DNA of 64,000 nucleotides from Bradyrhizobium sp. (GCF_022844465.1 NZ_JALHLP010000001.1:62001-126000), one strand, 5' to 3'; positions 11,248 through 22,083 are shown, counted from the first letter of the stretch. Notes: generated from the sequence alone by a model not told the origin. Made by a program: numbers and translations.

Positions 11248-11991
11248 ATGAAGAAGTTTCTGCTGGGTGTAGTCGCCCTCGTTGCGCTGGCGGCCCCCGC
11301 GGCCGCCGCCGACCTTGCGGCGCGTCCCTACGCCAAGGCGCCTCCGATGATCGCCGCCCTCTACAACTGGAGCGGCTTTTACGTCGGCGCCAATGGCGGC
11401 TGGGGATCAAGCCACAAATGCTGGGACTTCCTGCCGGTTGCCGGCGGCGTCTCTCCCGAGGGCTGCCATAACGCAACCGGCGGCGTCGCCGGTGGCCAGA
11501 TCGGTTACCGCTGGCAGGCCGGCACCTGGGTGTTCGGTCTTGAGGGCCAGGGCAACTGGGCTGACCTGAAGGGCCGCAACCGCAGCACGCTCAACCCGCT
11601 GCTCGACAATGAATCGAAGATCGACGCGTTCGGGCTGTTCACCGGCCAGATCGGCTACGCCGCCAACAACGTCTTGCTCTACGTCAAGGGCGGCGCGGCC
11701 GTGACATCCGATCGCTTCCGCACCTTCAACACCGGCACCGGCGTCGTGGCAGCGACCACCGGCGACGACACCCGCTGGGGCGGCGCGGTCGGCGTCGGCG
11801 TCGAATTCGGCTTCGCGCCGAACTGGTCGGCCGGCGTCGAATACGATCATCTGTTCATGCAGAACCGCAACCACACCTTCACCACGCCGGCCGGCGCCGT
11901 CGTCGGCACCGATCGCATCGGCCAGGACGTCGATCTCGTCACCGTGCGGGTCAACTACCGCTGGGGCGGCCCGGTGATGCCGAAGTACTGA
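11248..11991 (+). CDS. Outer-membrane beta-barrel protein, Omp25/Omp31-like (copy 1)
   Basis: A 247 aa outer-membrane porin-like protein. The signal peptide MKKFLLGVVALVALAAPAAA is followed by the ADLAARPYAKAPP segment typical of rhizobial Omp25/31 proteins, then alternating amphipathic strands (NWSGFYVGANGGWG, GGVAGGQIGYRWQAG, WVFGLEGQGNWADL, FTGQIGYAANNVLLYVKGG, VGVGVEFGFAPNWSAGVEYDH) and a terminal strand LVTVRVNYRWGG. Two cysteines (KCWDF, GCHN) near the first loop may pair. It has its own promoter region and a strong terminator. The next gene is a shorter paralogue, so the pair is a tandem duplication sitting between ssb and uvrA. Confidence 0.9.
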   Translation: MKKFLLGVVALVALAAPAAAADLAARPYAKAPPMIAALYNWSGFYVGANGGWGSSHKCWDFLPVAGGVSPEGCHNATGGVAGGQIGYRWQAGTWVFGLEGQGNWADLKGRNRSTLNPLLDNESKIDAFGLFTGQIGYAANNVLLYVKGGAAVTSDRFRTFNTGTGVVAATTGDDTRWGGAVGVGVEFGFAPNWSAGVEYDHLFMQNRNHTFTTPAGAVVGTDRIGQDVDLVTVRVNYRWGGPVMPKY

Positions 11992-12020
11992 GCCTCCATT
12001 TTCCAGCGAACCGAATAGAG

Positions 12021-12047
12021 AAAAAGCCGGCCTCGCGCCGGCTTTTT
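12021..12047 (+). terminator. Strong intrinsic terminator after porin copy 1
   Basis: Eleven bases AAAAAGCCGGC pair with GCCGGCTTTTT around a short loop, followed by a T-tract; 30 bp after the stop codon. Symmetric A/T tails could make it work on both strands. Confidence 0.9.
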
Positions 12048-12217
12048 GCTGGTCCGGTCCGCAGCTGACCTCGGCCCGCCAAGGTTGTCGCGACCGTGTA
12101 TTCGAGCGGCTGTGGTATTTCCGCGACAGCCTTTTCAGCACGCCTGGTCTAGGGTTTTCAGCAACCTCAAATAGTCGCATGGGGCCAGTGCAGTTGCGTA
12201 CCGCGAAAGGAAATAAC

Positions 12218-12874
12218 GTGAAGAAATTTCTGCTGACAACCACCGGTTTGATCGCGCTTGCGATCGTCCCGGCGAATGCCGCGGACCTTGGCGCCCGGCC
12301 CTATGCGAAGGCGCCCGCCGCGGCGATCGCGATCAACAACTGGACCGGTTTCTACCTCGGCGCGATGGGCGGCTACGCCCAGGAAAACAGCTCGGGCGTG
12401 GGTACGCTCAGCGGCGGCTTCGCCGGCGGCACCGCTGGCTACAATTGGCAGGCCGGCAACCTCGTGTTCGGCATCGAAGCCGATGCCGCCTGGGCGGACG
12501 TCGGCGCGACCGTCGGCATTCCGGGACTGGTTTCGGTCACCGACACCATTCGCTCGATGGGCACCGTTCGTGGCCGCGTCGGCTACGCCTTTGACCAGGT
12601 CCTGCTCTACGGCACCGGCGGTTACGCCTGGATCGACAACCGCCTCACGGCGACGCTGCTCGGCGTCGGCCTCTCGGATAGCCAATTCCATTCCGGCTGG
12701 ACCGCCGGCGTCGGTGTCGAGGTCATGTTCGCACCGAGATGGTCGGTCAAGGCTGAGTACCTCTATCGCAGCCTGCAAGGTGAAACCTACTTTGCCGGCA
12801 ACATCCCGGGCGGCGTTTCGACCGGAACAATGAACCTGAACAGCTTTCAGGTCGGCGTGAACTATCATTTCTAG
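12218..12874 (+). CDS. Outer-membrane beta-barrel protein, Omp25/Omp31-like (copy 2)
   Basis: A 218 aa paralogue of the preceding porin. Translation most likely begins at the GTG at 12218, giving VKKFLLTTTGLIALAIVPANA as signal peptide with a GAAAGG ribosome-binding site; the frame is open further up but lacks a leader. Shared marks are ADLGARPYAKAP, NNWTGFYLGAMGGYA, AGGTAGYNWQAGNLVFGIE, VRGRVGYAFDQVLLYGTGGYAW, WTAGVGVEVMFAPRWSVKAEY and the last strand SFQVGVNYHF ending in Phe, the usual outer-membrane assembly signal. Its loops are shorter than in copy 1 and lack the cysteines. Confidence 0.9.
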   Translation: MKKFLLTTTGLIALAIVPANAADLGARPYAKAPAAAIAINNWTGFYLGAMGGYAQENSSGVGTLSGGFAGGTAGYNWQAGNLVFGIEADAAWADVGATVGIPGLVSVTDTIRSMGTVRGRVGYAFDQVLLYGTGGYAWIDNRLTATLLGVGLSDSQFHSGWTAGVGVEVMFAPRWSVKAEYLYRSLQGETYFAGNIPGGVSTGTMNLNSFQVGVNYHF

Positions 12875-12893
12875 AGCTCCCTGCTGAAACTGC

Positions 12894-12934
12894 CGCCTCC
12901 GTTCCGCTCAGCCGGGACGGAGGCGTTTGTTTTT
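12894..12934 (+). terminator. Intrinsic terminator after porin copy 2
   Basis: CGCCTCCGTTCC pairs with GGGACGGAGGCG (one G-T) around an eight-base loop and is followed by GTTTGTTTTT. It lies 20 bp after the stop codon and upstream of the uvrA promoter. Confidence 0.8.
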
Positions 12935-13035
12935 CGGGGCTGCGTTCGATCGGCGCCGCTGCCACCTGCCGCCAAGACAATAGCGCCGCAAACAATCCGT
13001 TGATGGCTCCCACGCAGTACTGGAAATCCCCGCCC

Positions 13036-13050
13036 GTTCTTCCTACGTTC
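13036..13050 (+). promoter_or_regulatory. LexA (SOS) box upstream of uvrA
   Basis: GTTC at 13036-13039 and GTTC at 13047-13050 with exactly seven bases between, about 90 bp before the uvrA start at 13141. Exact match to the alphaproteobacterial LexA site, upstream of a classic SOS gene. Confidence 0.8.
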
Positions 13051-13140
13051 CAGCATCAGATCTTCGGCGCCTGATCCCCGGCCTGCCCGGCGATGCGCGC
13101 CCCAACGCGGCGCGCTTCGCGGGCGCCTGGAACTGCCGAT

Positions 13141-16203
<3,063 letters not shown>

Positions 16204-16204
16204 C

Positions 16205-16296
16205 CAGCGCGTAGGTTGGGTGGAGCGAAGCGATACCCATCACTTGTTGCGGCATAAGCGGTGGGTTTCGCTTCCGCTCTACTCTCACCCTCCCAC
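16205..16296. repeat. Palindromic repeat, family GTAGG-TGGGTGGAGCGAAGCG, copy 1
   Basis: Starts right after the uvrA stop. The left arm GTAGGTTGGGTGGAGCGAAG and right arm (GGGTTTCGCTTCCGCTCTAC) are complementary with mismatches around the core CCCATCAC...GTGGG. Nearly identical over its left 75 bases to copy 2 at 17164-17253; its right end has decayed (CTCTCACCCTCCCAC). Confidence 0.85.
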
Positions 16297-16338
16297 TTTA
16301 GTAAATGTAACGCTCAAGCGAGGCGACCCACTCCTCCA

Positions 16339-16392
16339 TCACCACTCTACAAACCCCGCCGGGTCCTCGCAAAACTCCCGCATGACCTTGTA
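16339..16392 (-). pseudogene. 3' remnant of an AAA ATPase gene paralogous to the one at 17261
   Basis: Read on the minus strand, 16392-16339 encodes YKVMREFCEDPAGFVEW and then a stop. The intact ATPase gene downstream ends HYKVMREFCDDPAGFVQAAMEE, so 14 of 17 residues match. Shortly after the stop another frame continues with MEEW, which suggests a frameshift in the remnant. Only the last 18 or so codons are preserved; homology fades at about 16395. The piece follows a copy of the same palindromic repeat as the intact 3' end does. Confidence 0.7.
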
Positions 16393-16397
16393 AGGCC

Positions 16398-16470
16398 GTG
16401 GGCGGATTAGCGAAGCGCAATCTCTAAACCCGCGAACAGCCAGGTTACGCCTTCGGCTAACCACCCTACA
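16398..16470. repeat. Palindromic repeat, family GGATTAGCGAAGCGC...GCCTTCGGCTAACC
   Basis: Left arm GTGGGCGGATTAGCGAAGCG and right arm GTTACGCCTTCGGCTAACCA pair imperfectly; the unit ends in CCACCCTACA. It is a second repeat family next to the ATPase remnant. Nothing gene-like is seen in 16204-16530 apart from these repeats and the remnant. Confidence 0.6.
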
Positions 16471-16530
16471 CCGTACAATAATGCGGACGCGGGTATGGTC
16501 GCGAGCGCTCTCCGCTCGACCGTCCCGCCC

Positions 16531-16893
16531 CTACCTCTCGCTCCACAGCCGGCGCGACCGGAAACGACCTTCCTCAATCACGATGTAGCGGCCGAAAAGT
16601 CCTTCGCCATATCGCTCGATCGCCGCCGCCAACCGTGCCGTCTTCAGTAAGGGACTTTCGGAACCGATGCGCATTAACACGACACCGGGGACCGCACGCT
16701 CCCTGCGAAAAACAAGATCGCCAAAATCCTTGTCTTCGGTCAGCAGCAGCCGTTTCTCCCGTAACGCGAGCGCAATCACATCCGTGTCGTTCAAACCAGC
16801 CGCGGCTTCCGCGACATAGAGCACATCGTGACCGTGCGCACGCAGGAAAGCGACCAGTGGCGCCGCGACGCATTCGTCCGCGAGCCAGCGCAC
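16531..16893 (-). CDS. DUF5615 PIN-like protein, probable toxin
   Basis: A 120 aa protein of the DUF5615 (Mut7-C/PIN-like) family. Acidic residues fit a PIN-type metal site: the N-terminal MRWLADECV, ALNDTDVIALA (here GLNDTDV), and LLLTEDKDFGDLVF. Relatives are small RNases paired with DUF433 proteins. The start lies 3 bp after the stop of the DUF433 gene, so the two are translationally linked, with antitoxin first. The activity has not been shown for most family members; toxin status is inference from the pairing. Confidence 0.85.
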   Translation of the reverse strand: MRWLADECVAAPLVAFLRAHGHDVLYVAEAAAGLNDTDVIALALREKRLLLTEDKDFGDLVFRRERAVPGVVLMRIGSESPLLKTARLAAAIERYGEGLFGRYIVIEEGRFRSRRLWSER

Positions 16894-16896
16894 TCG

Positions 16897-17118
16897 TCAG
16901 CCGTAAACGATGTCTTCGTCGGCGAGATAGTCGGCGGCGAATGCCTGAGCAGCCAGGATGTCATCTCGCGTCAGCCGCGGATGGTCGGCGATAACAGCCT
17001 CCAGCGACATGCCGGCGCCGAGCTTGCGGAGAACAAGCTCAACCGGAACGCGCGTGCCGCGAACCACCGGCTTGCCGTCCATGATGTCAGGGTTAATTTC
17101 GATCCGTTCGTGCGGCAT
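16897..17118 (-). CDS. DUF433 protein, probable antitoxin
   Basis: A 73 aa protein with the full DUF433 signature: ERIEINPDIMDGKPVVRGTRVPV, then ELVLRKLGAGMSLEAVIADHPRLTRDDILAAQAFAADYL. It forms a small helix-turn-helix and is usually the partner of DUF5615. The ATG at 17118 is chosen; the open frame continues upstream only because it runs through the palindromic repeat. Its promoter must lie within about 45 bp between this start and the repeat, or inside the repeat. Confidence 0.88.
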   Translation of the reverse strand: MPHERIEINPDIMDGKPVVRGTRVPVELVLRKLGAGMSLEAVIADHPRLTRDDILAAQAFAADYLADEDIVYG

Positions 17119-17163
17119 GATATCCTCTTGGACTGCTACCTTACCAGACAAGGGGCCGCTTGT

Positions 17164-17253
17164 CAGCGCGTAGGATGGGTGGAGCGAAGCGATACCCATC
17201 ACTTGTTGCGGCATAAGCGGTGGGTTTCGCTCCCGCTCTACCCACCCTACGAC
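17164..17253. repeat. Palindromic repeat, family GTAGG-TGGGTGGAGCGAAGCG, copy 2
   Basis: Intact copy: left arm GTAGGATGGGTGGAGCGAAG, right arm GCTCTACCCACCCTAC. Together with the adjacent ATPase 3' end it forms a direct repeat of 16205-16395, placing the toxin-antitoxin pair between two copies of the same block. Confidence 0.85.
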
Positions 17254-17260
17254 AAGCCCC

Positions 17261-18031
17261 TCACTCCTCCATCGCCGCCTGCACAAACCCCGCCGGATCG
17301 TCGCAGAACTCGCGCATGACCTTGTAGTGGCCGGTCTCCTTGACCGTCACCGACTCCAGCCCGGACTTCGACAGCTTCAGCAGCCGCGCGTCGGGGTAGG
17401 CCATCAGGACCGGCGAGCGCGTGGCCATGATGATCTGGCAATGGCCGATGTTCTCCATCCGCCGCATCAGCTTCAGGAACTCGATCTGGCGCGCGGGCGA
17501 CAGCGCGGATTCCGGCTCGTCGAAGATGAAGATGCCCTGACGCTGGCAGCCCTCCTCGAAGAAGCGCAGAAAGCCCTCGCCGTGGGAGTGCGAGAGGAAA
17601 TCCGGCGGAGCGCCGCCGCTTCCCGACTCCATCGCGACCTCGTCGAGATAGCGGGCGACCGAGAAGAAGCTCTCGGCGCGGAAGAACCAGCCGTTGGTGA
17701 TCTTCGGCAGCCAGCTCGCCCGCAGCGCGGCCGACAGCGAGCCGCCCATCTTCTCCAGCGCCTTCGAATGGTCGACCGGCCTGTAGCCCTTGCCGCCGCC
17801 GGCCTCGTCATAGCCGGCGAGCACGGCGATGCCCTCGAGCAAGGTGGACTTGCCGGTGCCGTTCTCGCCGACGACGATGGTGATCGCGCGGTCGAAGCTC
17901 AGTTCGAAATCATCGCGCAGCAGCGGCAGGCAGAACGGATAGCTCTCGCGGTCGGCGATGCGCGCGGGATCGAGCCAGACCCGCCGAAGATACGGCGCCG
18001 GCAGATTGATCGGCCTGCTTCGTCTTTCCAT
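17261..18031 (-). CDS. AAA/ABC-type ATPase, function unknown
   Basis: A 256 aa soluble ATPase related to RecF/ABC-type predicted ATPases (COG3910-like). Walker A is GENGTGKSTLL near residue 54, an ABC-signature-like SHSHGEGFLRFFEE sits in the middle, and Walker B plus D-loop reads GIFIFDEPESALSPARQ; the switch region is IIMATRSPVLMA. There is no coiled coil or nuclease domain. It has normal length for the family. A copy of its last codons exists at 16339-16392. A 470-bp gap separates it from the next gene, so it seems monocistronic. Some relatives accompany defence or toxin loci, but nothing here proves that. Confidence 0.8.
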   Translation of the reverse strand: MERRSRPINLPAPYLRRVWLDPARIADRESYPFCLPLLRDDFELSFDRAITIVVGENGTGKSTLLEGIAVLAGYDEAGGGKGYRPVDHSKALEKMGGSLSAALRASWLPKITNGWFFRAESFFSVARYLDEVAMESGSGGAPPDFLSHSHGEGFLRFFEEGCQRQGIFIFDEPESALSPARQIEFLKLMRRMENIGHCQIIMATRSPVLMAYPDARLLKLSKSGLESVTVKETGHYKVMREFCDDPAGFVQAAMEE

Positions 18032-18501
18032 CTGACCGGATCCGAACCAACGACATGTCCGCCCTCTTCCACGAGGCCGTCCCGCCAGCGACTACAAGTT
18101 GATTTGCCCGACGTGGCAAGGAATTTGTTGCGCGATCGGTGAGGCCTTTTGACCCGACGGGCAACTCGGCAAAAACCCGTCCAGCCCTCGCGCGAAAAAT
18201 ATTCCGCTTGACGTGTCGACGTGTCAAAATGTTTTCGCGGGCAAAGCATCCGCGCCCGCGCCGCGTTACTTTGCATGGGGTTGTTTTCAATATTTTGGTT
18301 GGGGGCTTGCCGAGCCGGAGCGTGCGAACGCTGACACACGCTCAGTCGTCATCACCCGCGAAGGCGGGTGATCCAGTATTCCAGAGACAGCAGTGATAGA
18401 ACCGAGAAGCCACGGCGTACTGGATACCCCGCTTGCGCGGGGTATGACGAGCGCTGCTTGAAAATTCGAATCTTCAATCCATGCCCTATCTCACCCCCGC
18501 G
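18032..18501. other. Intergenic region with a palindromic repeat and no gene seen
   Basis: The part next to the ATPase holds a GACGTGTCGACGTGTC tandem (ACGTGTC twice, near 18210-18225) and a stretch of lower GC around 18180-18300. A palindromic repeat fills 18347-18449. Open frames here have no recognisable product. Confidence 0.5.
18347..18449. repeat. Interspersed palindromic repeat (CGTCATCACCCGC type), copy 1
   Basis: Bounded by CGTCATCACCCGCGAAGGCG and GCTTGCGCGGGGTATGACG; inner ATCCAGTA and TACTGGAT also pair. Each end forms a small hairpin by itself (CACCCGC/GCGGGTG; CCCCGC/GCGGGG). Two related copies occur at 32835-32936 and 38536-38637. Confidence 0.85.
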
Positions 18502-19359
18502 TCACACCACCTCCAGCACCAGCTCCATCGTCATCAGCACCGGGTTGTCGCCGCGCAGCAGCCGGCCCTCGGCGATGCCGCCGAGATAATCGACCAGCGC
18601 GACGTCGAGCGTTGCCTGCAGCGTGCCGTCGGCGTCGGGCGTGATGACGCCGGCGTTGATCGCAAGCTCGGTCGCAAACGGCACGACGCTGCGGCCGTCG
18701 GTGAAGCGCGCGCCGATGGTGCTGCCGACGCCGCCATGGATCCGGGCGCGCAGCACGCCGTGCTGCCGGCAGAAGGTTTCCAGCGCCGCGGCGAAATCCT
18801 GGTTCGGCCGCAGCCGCAGCGCGAAGGCGCGGCTCTCCGCGCGGGCGTTTGTGGTGGCGCGCGCCACCGGTCCGAACAGCTTGAAATTGGTTTCGGGATC
18901 GGACGCGGCCGTGAACACCGCGCCATCCAGGCCGAATGCCTCGACCACAAAAGGCTCGGCGACGATGCTCTCCTCCGGCAGCACATGCCCGCCGTGCAGC
19001 CGGCCGTCGCCCTCGGTCCACAGGCCGTGGCAATGAAAGAACGGCGCGCCGTCGCGCTCGCCAAGCGTCATGGCGCCGAGCTTCAGCCGCGTGACGCCAG
19101 CGGGGCGAAAGGTGTCGCTGTAGAACGCCGCATTGGCGCCGGTCTTCGACAGCGCCGGCATTACATAGGCAAACGGCCCGAGCGCCCCTCCCCGCATGCT
19201 GAGCACGCCGCCGGAAAAACCGGCCTCGGCAAAGCCGCGGCGCGCTGCTTCCAGCAGCGGCAGGCCCGCTGCCATCGTGAAGGCGAACGCGCGCCCGCGC
19301 GCCTCGACCCACTGGATCCGCTCGGGCGTCGCCGTGCCGGGCTGGGCAATGCTGCGCAT
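18502..19359 (-). CDS. Tandem PPC-domain (DUF296) protein
   Basis: A 285 aa protein that looks like two PPC (DUF296) domains in tandem. The second is clearer: FALRLRPNQDFAAALETFC, HGVLRARIHGGVGSTIGA, then VDYLGGIAEGRLLRGDNPV. The first half repeats the pattern as AFAFTMAAGLPLLEAARRGF and FSGGVLSMRGGALG with THDTF/HCH-type segments (FFHCHGLWTEGDGRLHGGHV) holding a histidine cluster that may bind metal. PPC domains occur in AT-hook plant proteins and stand-alone bacterial trimers. It begins 3 bp after the stop of the acyl-CoA ligase gene, so the two act together in a likely operon. The role is unknown. Confidence 0.7.
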   Translation of the reverse strand: MRSIAQPGTATPERIQWVEARGRAFAFTMAAGLPLLEAARRGFAEAGFSGGVLSMRGGALGPFAYVMPALSKTGANAAFYSDTFRPAGVTRLKLGAMTLGERDGAPFFHCHGLWTEGDGRLHGGHVLPEESIVAEPFVVEAFGLDGAVFTAASDPETNFKLFGPVARATTNARAESRAFALRLRPNQDFAAALETFCRQHGVLRARIHGGVGSTIGARFTDGRSVVPFATELAINAGVITPDADGTLQATLDVALVDYLGGIAEGRLLRGDNPVLMTMELVLEVV

Positions 19360-19362
19360 GTT

Positions 19363-20958
19363 TCAGCCGTCCGTCGGCTTCGCAACCAGCTCCAGCAGCC
19401 CCCGCGCCTCAAGCTCGTCGCGGACCAGCCGCTTCGGAATCTTGCCGTAACCGGATTTCGGCAGCGCCTCCCAGAAGAAGAACCGCTTCGGCATCTTGTA
19501 GCGCGGCACCTTCGGCGACAGGAACGCGGCAAGCTCGGCTTCGCTGATGGCGGCGGCACCCTCGCGCGCCACGCAGACGGCGACGCCGACCTCGCCCCAG
19601 AACGGGTCGGGCACGCCGAGCACCGCGACCTCGCCGATCGCGGGATGAGTCAGAATCTTCTCCTCGACCTCGCGCGGATAGATGTTGGAGCCGCCGGAAA
19701 TGTACATGTCGGAGGCGCGGCCGGTGATGTAGACGAAACCTTCCTCATCCATATGGCCGAGATCACCGGTGCGGAACCAGCCGTCGCGGAACGCTTTCGC
19801 GTTGGCCTCGGGATTGTCATAATAGCCGGCGAACACGGCCGGACCGATCACGCAGATTTCGCCGGTCTCGAAGGCCTTGAGTTCGCGCCCGTCGTCGCCC
19901 TGGATCGAGACCTGCATGCCGGTGCGCTCGAAGCCGCAGCTGCCGATCCGGGCGTGCGGGCCGTCCTCGGGATCGTGCAAATTGGCAGGCATCACCGTGA
20001 TGTTGCCGGTGACCTCGCCGAGGCCGAAATACTGCACCAGCACCGGGCCGAGCTTGCGCAACGCCGCCTTCTGGTCCTCGCGGTACATCGGCGCGCCGGC
20101 ATAGATGACGAAGCGCAGCGAGGAATGGTCGTATCTGTCGACGGCGGGATGCTCGACCATCATCTTCAGGATGGTCGGCACGGTGAAAATGTTGCTGACG
20201 CGGTGCGCCTCGATCAGGCGGAAGGCCTCGGCGATGTCGAATTTCTCCGACGGCAGCAGGATGGTCGGCACGCCGCGCGCGGCCTGCACCAGCTGGTGCA
20301 CGCCGGCGCCGTGCGACAGCGGTGCCACCACCAGCGAGGCGTCGGCTTCGGTGGTGCCCGGCATCAGGTCGGCGAGATGGTTGGTGATCACGAAGGCCAT
20401 CTGGCCGTGGGTCAACACCGCCGCCTTGGAGCGTCCCGTCGTGCCGGAGGTGAAGAAGAACCAGCAGGGGTCGTCGTACTCGACCGCCGCGTTTGCGACC
20501 TTCGCGTCGGCCTGCTCCGCGATCGCCTGCCCGACCGCCTTCTCGCCGAAGGCTCCCTCCTCGCCGATCCGCCAGATGAATTCGAGCGCGGGATTGGCCG
20601 CCGCCCTGGCATGGTCGGGATAATCGCCGTGGCACAGGAACGCCTTGGCGCCGGAGGCGGCGGCGAGATAGGCGACTTCGTCCGGCATCAGGCGGAAGTT
20701 GGTCGGCACCCAGACCGCGCCCAGCCGGAAGGCGGCGAACATCGACCAGAACATCTCGTCGCTGTTCCTGGAATGCACCAGGATGCGGTCGCCCTTGACG
20801 ACGCCACGCGCCGCCAAGGCCGCCGCCAGCGCCGAGACGGCGCGGTCGATCTCGCGCCAGGTCCAGGACTTCTTAGCCCAGACGAAGCCGATGCGGTCGC
20901 CGTGGCGGCGGGCATTCTGGGTCAGGATATGGGCGAGATTCATTACCCGGTGCGACAT
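19363..20958 (-). CDS. AMP-dependent acyl-CoA synthetase/ligase
   Basis: Activates a carboxylic acid as acyl-AMP and passes it to CoA. The P-loop is FFTSGTTGRSKAAVLTHGQ, A5-like motif YFGLGEVTGN, A7 RTGDLGHMDEEGFVYITGR, and A10 ALPKSGYGKIPKRLVRDEL with the catalytic Lys in GK. About 531 aa from the ATG at 20958 (MSHRVMNLAHILTQ); ATGs at 20967, 21006 and 21045 are also possible and no ribosome-binding site decides between them. The substrate cannot be read from sequence; the family includes medium/long-chain and aromatic acid ligases. Operon with the PPC protein. Confidence 0.9.
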   Translation of the reverse strand: MSHRVMNLAHILTQNARRHGDRIGFVWAKKSWTWREIDRAVSALAAALAARGVVKGDRILVHSRNSDEMFWSMFAAFRLGAVWVPTNFRLMPDEVAYLAAASGAKAFLCHGDYPDHARAAANPALEFIWRIGEEGAFGEKAVGQAIAEQADAKVANAAVEYDDPCWFFFTSGTTGRSKAAVLTHGQMAFVITNHLADLMPGTTEADASLVVAPLSHGAGVHQLVQAARGVPTILLPSEKFDIAEAFRLIEAHRVSNIFTVPTILKMMVEHPAVDRYDHSSLRFVIYAGAPMYREDQKAALRKLGPVLVQYFGLGEVTGNITVMPANLHDPEDGPHARIGSCGFERTGMQVSIQGDDGRELKAFETGEICVIGPAVFAGYYDNPEANAKAFRDGWFRTGDLGHMDEEGFVYITGRASDMYISGGSNIYPREVEEKILTHPAIGEVAVLGVPDPFWGEVGVAVCVAREGAAAISEAELAAFLSPKVPRYKMPKRFFFWEALPKSGYGKIPKRLVRDELEARGLLELVAKPTDG

Positions 20959-21144
20959 GCGGGCCATACCGCCGCGCGGGGCGGCAGAGGTCACGGCGCC
21001 GGTCATCGCCGGGCCATCCAAACAGCGGCGCGCGGGCCGCGCCAATTCACCGTTTCAGGTCGCAAAGCAAGCATCCAACACCTCACGCCGACGATAGCAG
21101 AAAGCCCGGTTGCAGAAAGTTCCGCAAAGGGCCGCCGTCCGGCG

Positions 21145-21273
21145 TCAGCGCACGCCGGTCCCCTTGCAGCGCTGGCATTTGACCACCTTGTCGCCCTTCT
21201 TCAACAGGCCCTTGCCCTCGCAATTCTTGCATTTCTGCTTCTTCTTGATGTTGGGGCCCTTTTCATTGGCCAT
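21145..21273 (-). CDS. Small DnaJ-type zinc-ribbon protein, 42 aa
   Basis: A 42-residue basic protein with two CXXCXGXG motifs, CKNCEGKG and CQRCKGTG, separated by LLKKGDKVVK: half of a DnaJ/HSP40 zinc-finger domain, able to bind one zinc ion. The start at 21273 has a textbook GGAGGTGA ribosome-binding site, which the longer open frame lacks. Similar tiny proteins are common in rhizobia with no known role; RNA or unfolded protein binding would fit, as inference. It lies upstream of the acyl-CoA ligase gene on the same strand. Confidence 0.75.
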   Translation of the reverse strand: MANEKGPNIKKKQKCKNCEGKGLLKKGDKVVKCQRCKGTGVR

Positions 21274-21476
21274 CGTCACCTCCCCCGGCGCCCGTTGCAG
21301 GCGACACCATGGGCCAGCCGCGCACCCCCGTCCACCAGACCCCGGAATTGGCATGGCTGGTCACCGATAGCCGATATTGTCGGGGAGACACGGGAGGCTC
21401 CCCGCCTCATTCAACCACAGCCGGCGGGCCAAGGGTCTGCCGGCTCAACGAACCGGCAGGCCCTGTGAGGGAGAAG

Positions 21477-21878
21477 CTACTGCCGATGATTGGCGAGTTC
21501 CTGATCGCTCAGGTGCCAGTCCTGCCACAGCTGCAGCGCACCCAGCAGAACGACGATGCCGCCGAGAATGACATGCCAGAGCCGCAGCATCTCGTCGCCG
21601 GAATAGCCGAAGATGAAGGGCGAGGCGATCAGCCAGAGGCCGAGCGCGACTTCTCCCACCTCCTCCCAGCGCTGCAGTGCGACATATTCGAGTTGGGCGA
21701 GGCCGAAGACCATCAGGCCGACCACGAACGTGTTGAGGATCATGGTGCTGCGTTCGGAGTCGATGACGTCAGGTTTGGAGAAAGGAAACCAGGGCGAGAC
21801 CACGATCAGCACGCCAAGCAGCATGCCGGCCCAGTCTTCCCACGATCGATGTATCCTGAAGAAACGAAAGTCCGACAT
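21477..21878 (-). CDS. SPW-repeat membrane protein
   Basis: A 133 aa protein of the SPW family with four membrane helices and two copies of the SPW-type motif: WAGMLLGVLIVVSPWFPF and ALGLWLIASPFIFGYS. Start at the ATG at 21878, preceded by AGGGAGG. It faces the GNAT gene divergently. Family members are often stress-induced membrane proteins; the biochemical role is unknown. Confidence 0.85.
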   Translation of the reverse strand: MSDFRFFRIHRSWEDWAGMLLGVLIVVSPWFPFSKPDVIDSERSTMILNTFVVGLMVFGLAQLEYVALQRWEEVGEVALGLWLIASPFIFGYSGDEMLRLWHVILGGIVVLLGALQLWQDWHLSDQELANHRQ

Positions 21879-22083
21879 GGTAAACCTCCCTTGCAAAAGA
21901 GGCATACGTCAACGGCCCGCGATCACAACATTTCCGATATCGAACCAGATCCGGCCGCATCGGGGCGTATGTCTACTTTATTACCTAGGCGGGCCAGGCC
22001 CGCCCGCAAGGCCGGCTGGCGGCAATCTTGCGAGCGTCTGCCGGCTCCCCAAATGAACAGCCAGATCAACCGGGACTCGCTCG

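Noticed and set aside
17119..17286. N-terminal extension of the DUF433 frame
   Set aside because: It reads through the palindromic repeat and lacks a ribosome-binding site.
18481..21468. A 995-codon open frame on the plus strand
   Set aside because: Antisense to the PPC and acyl-CoA ligase genes, low-complexity basic product.
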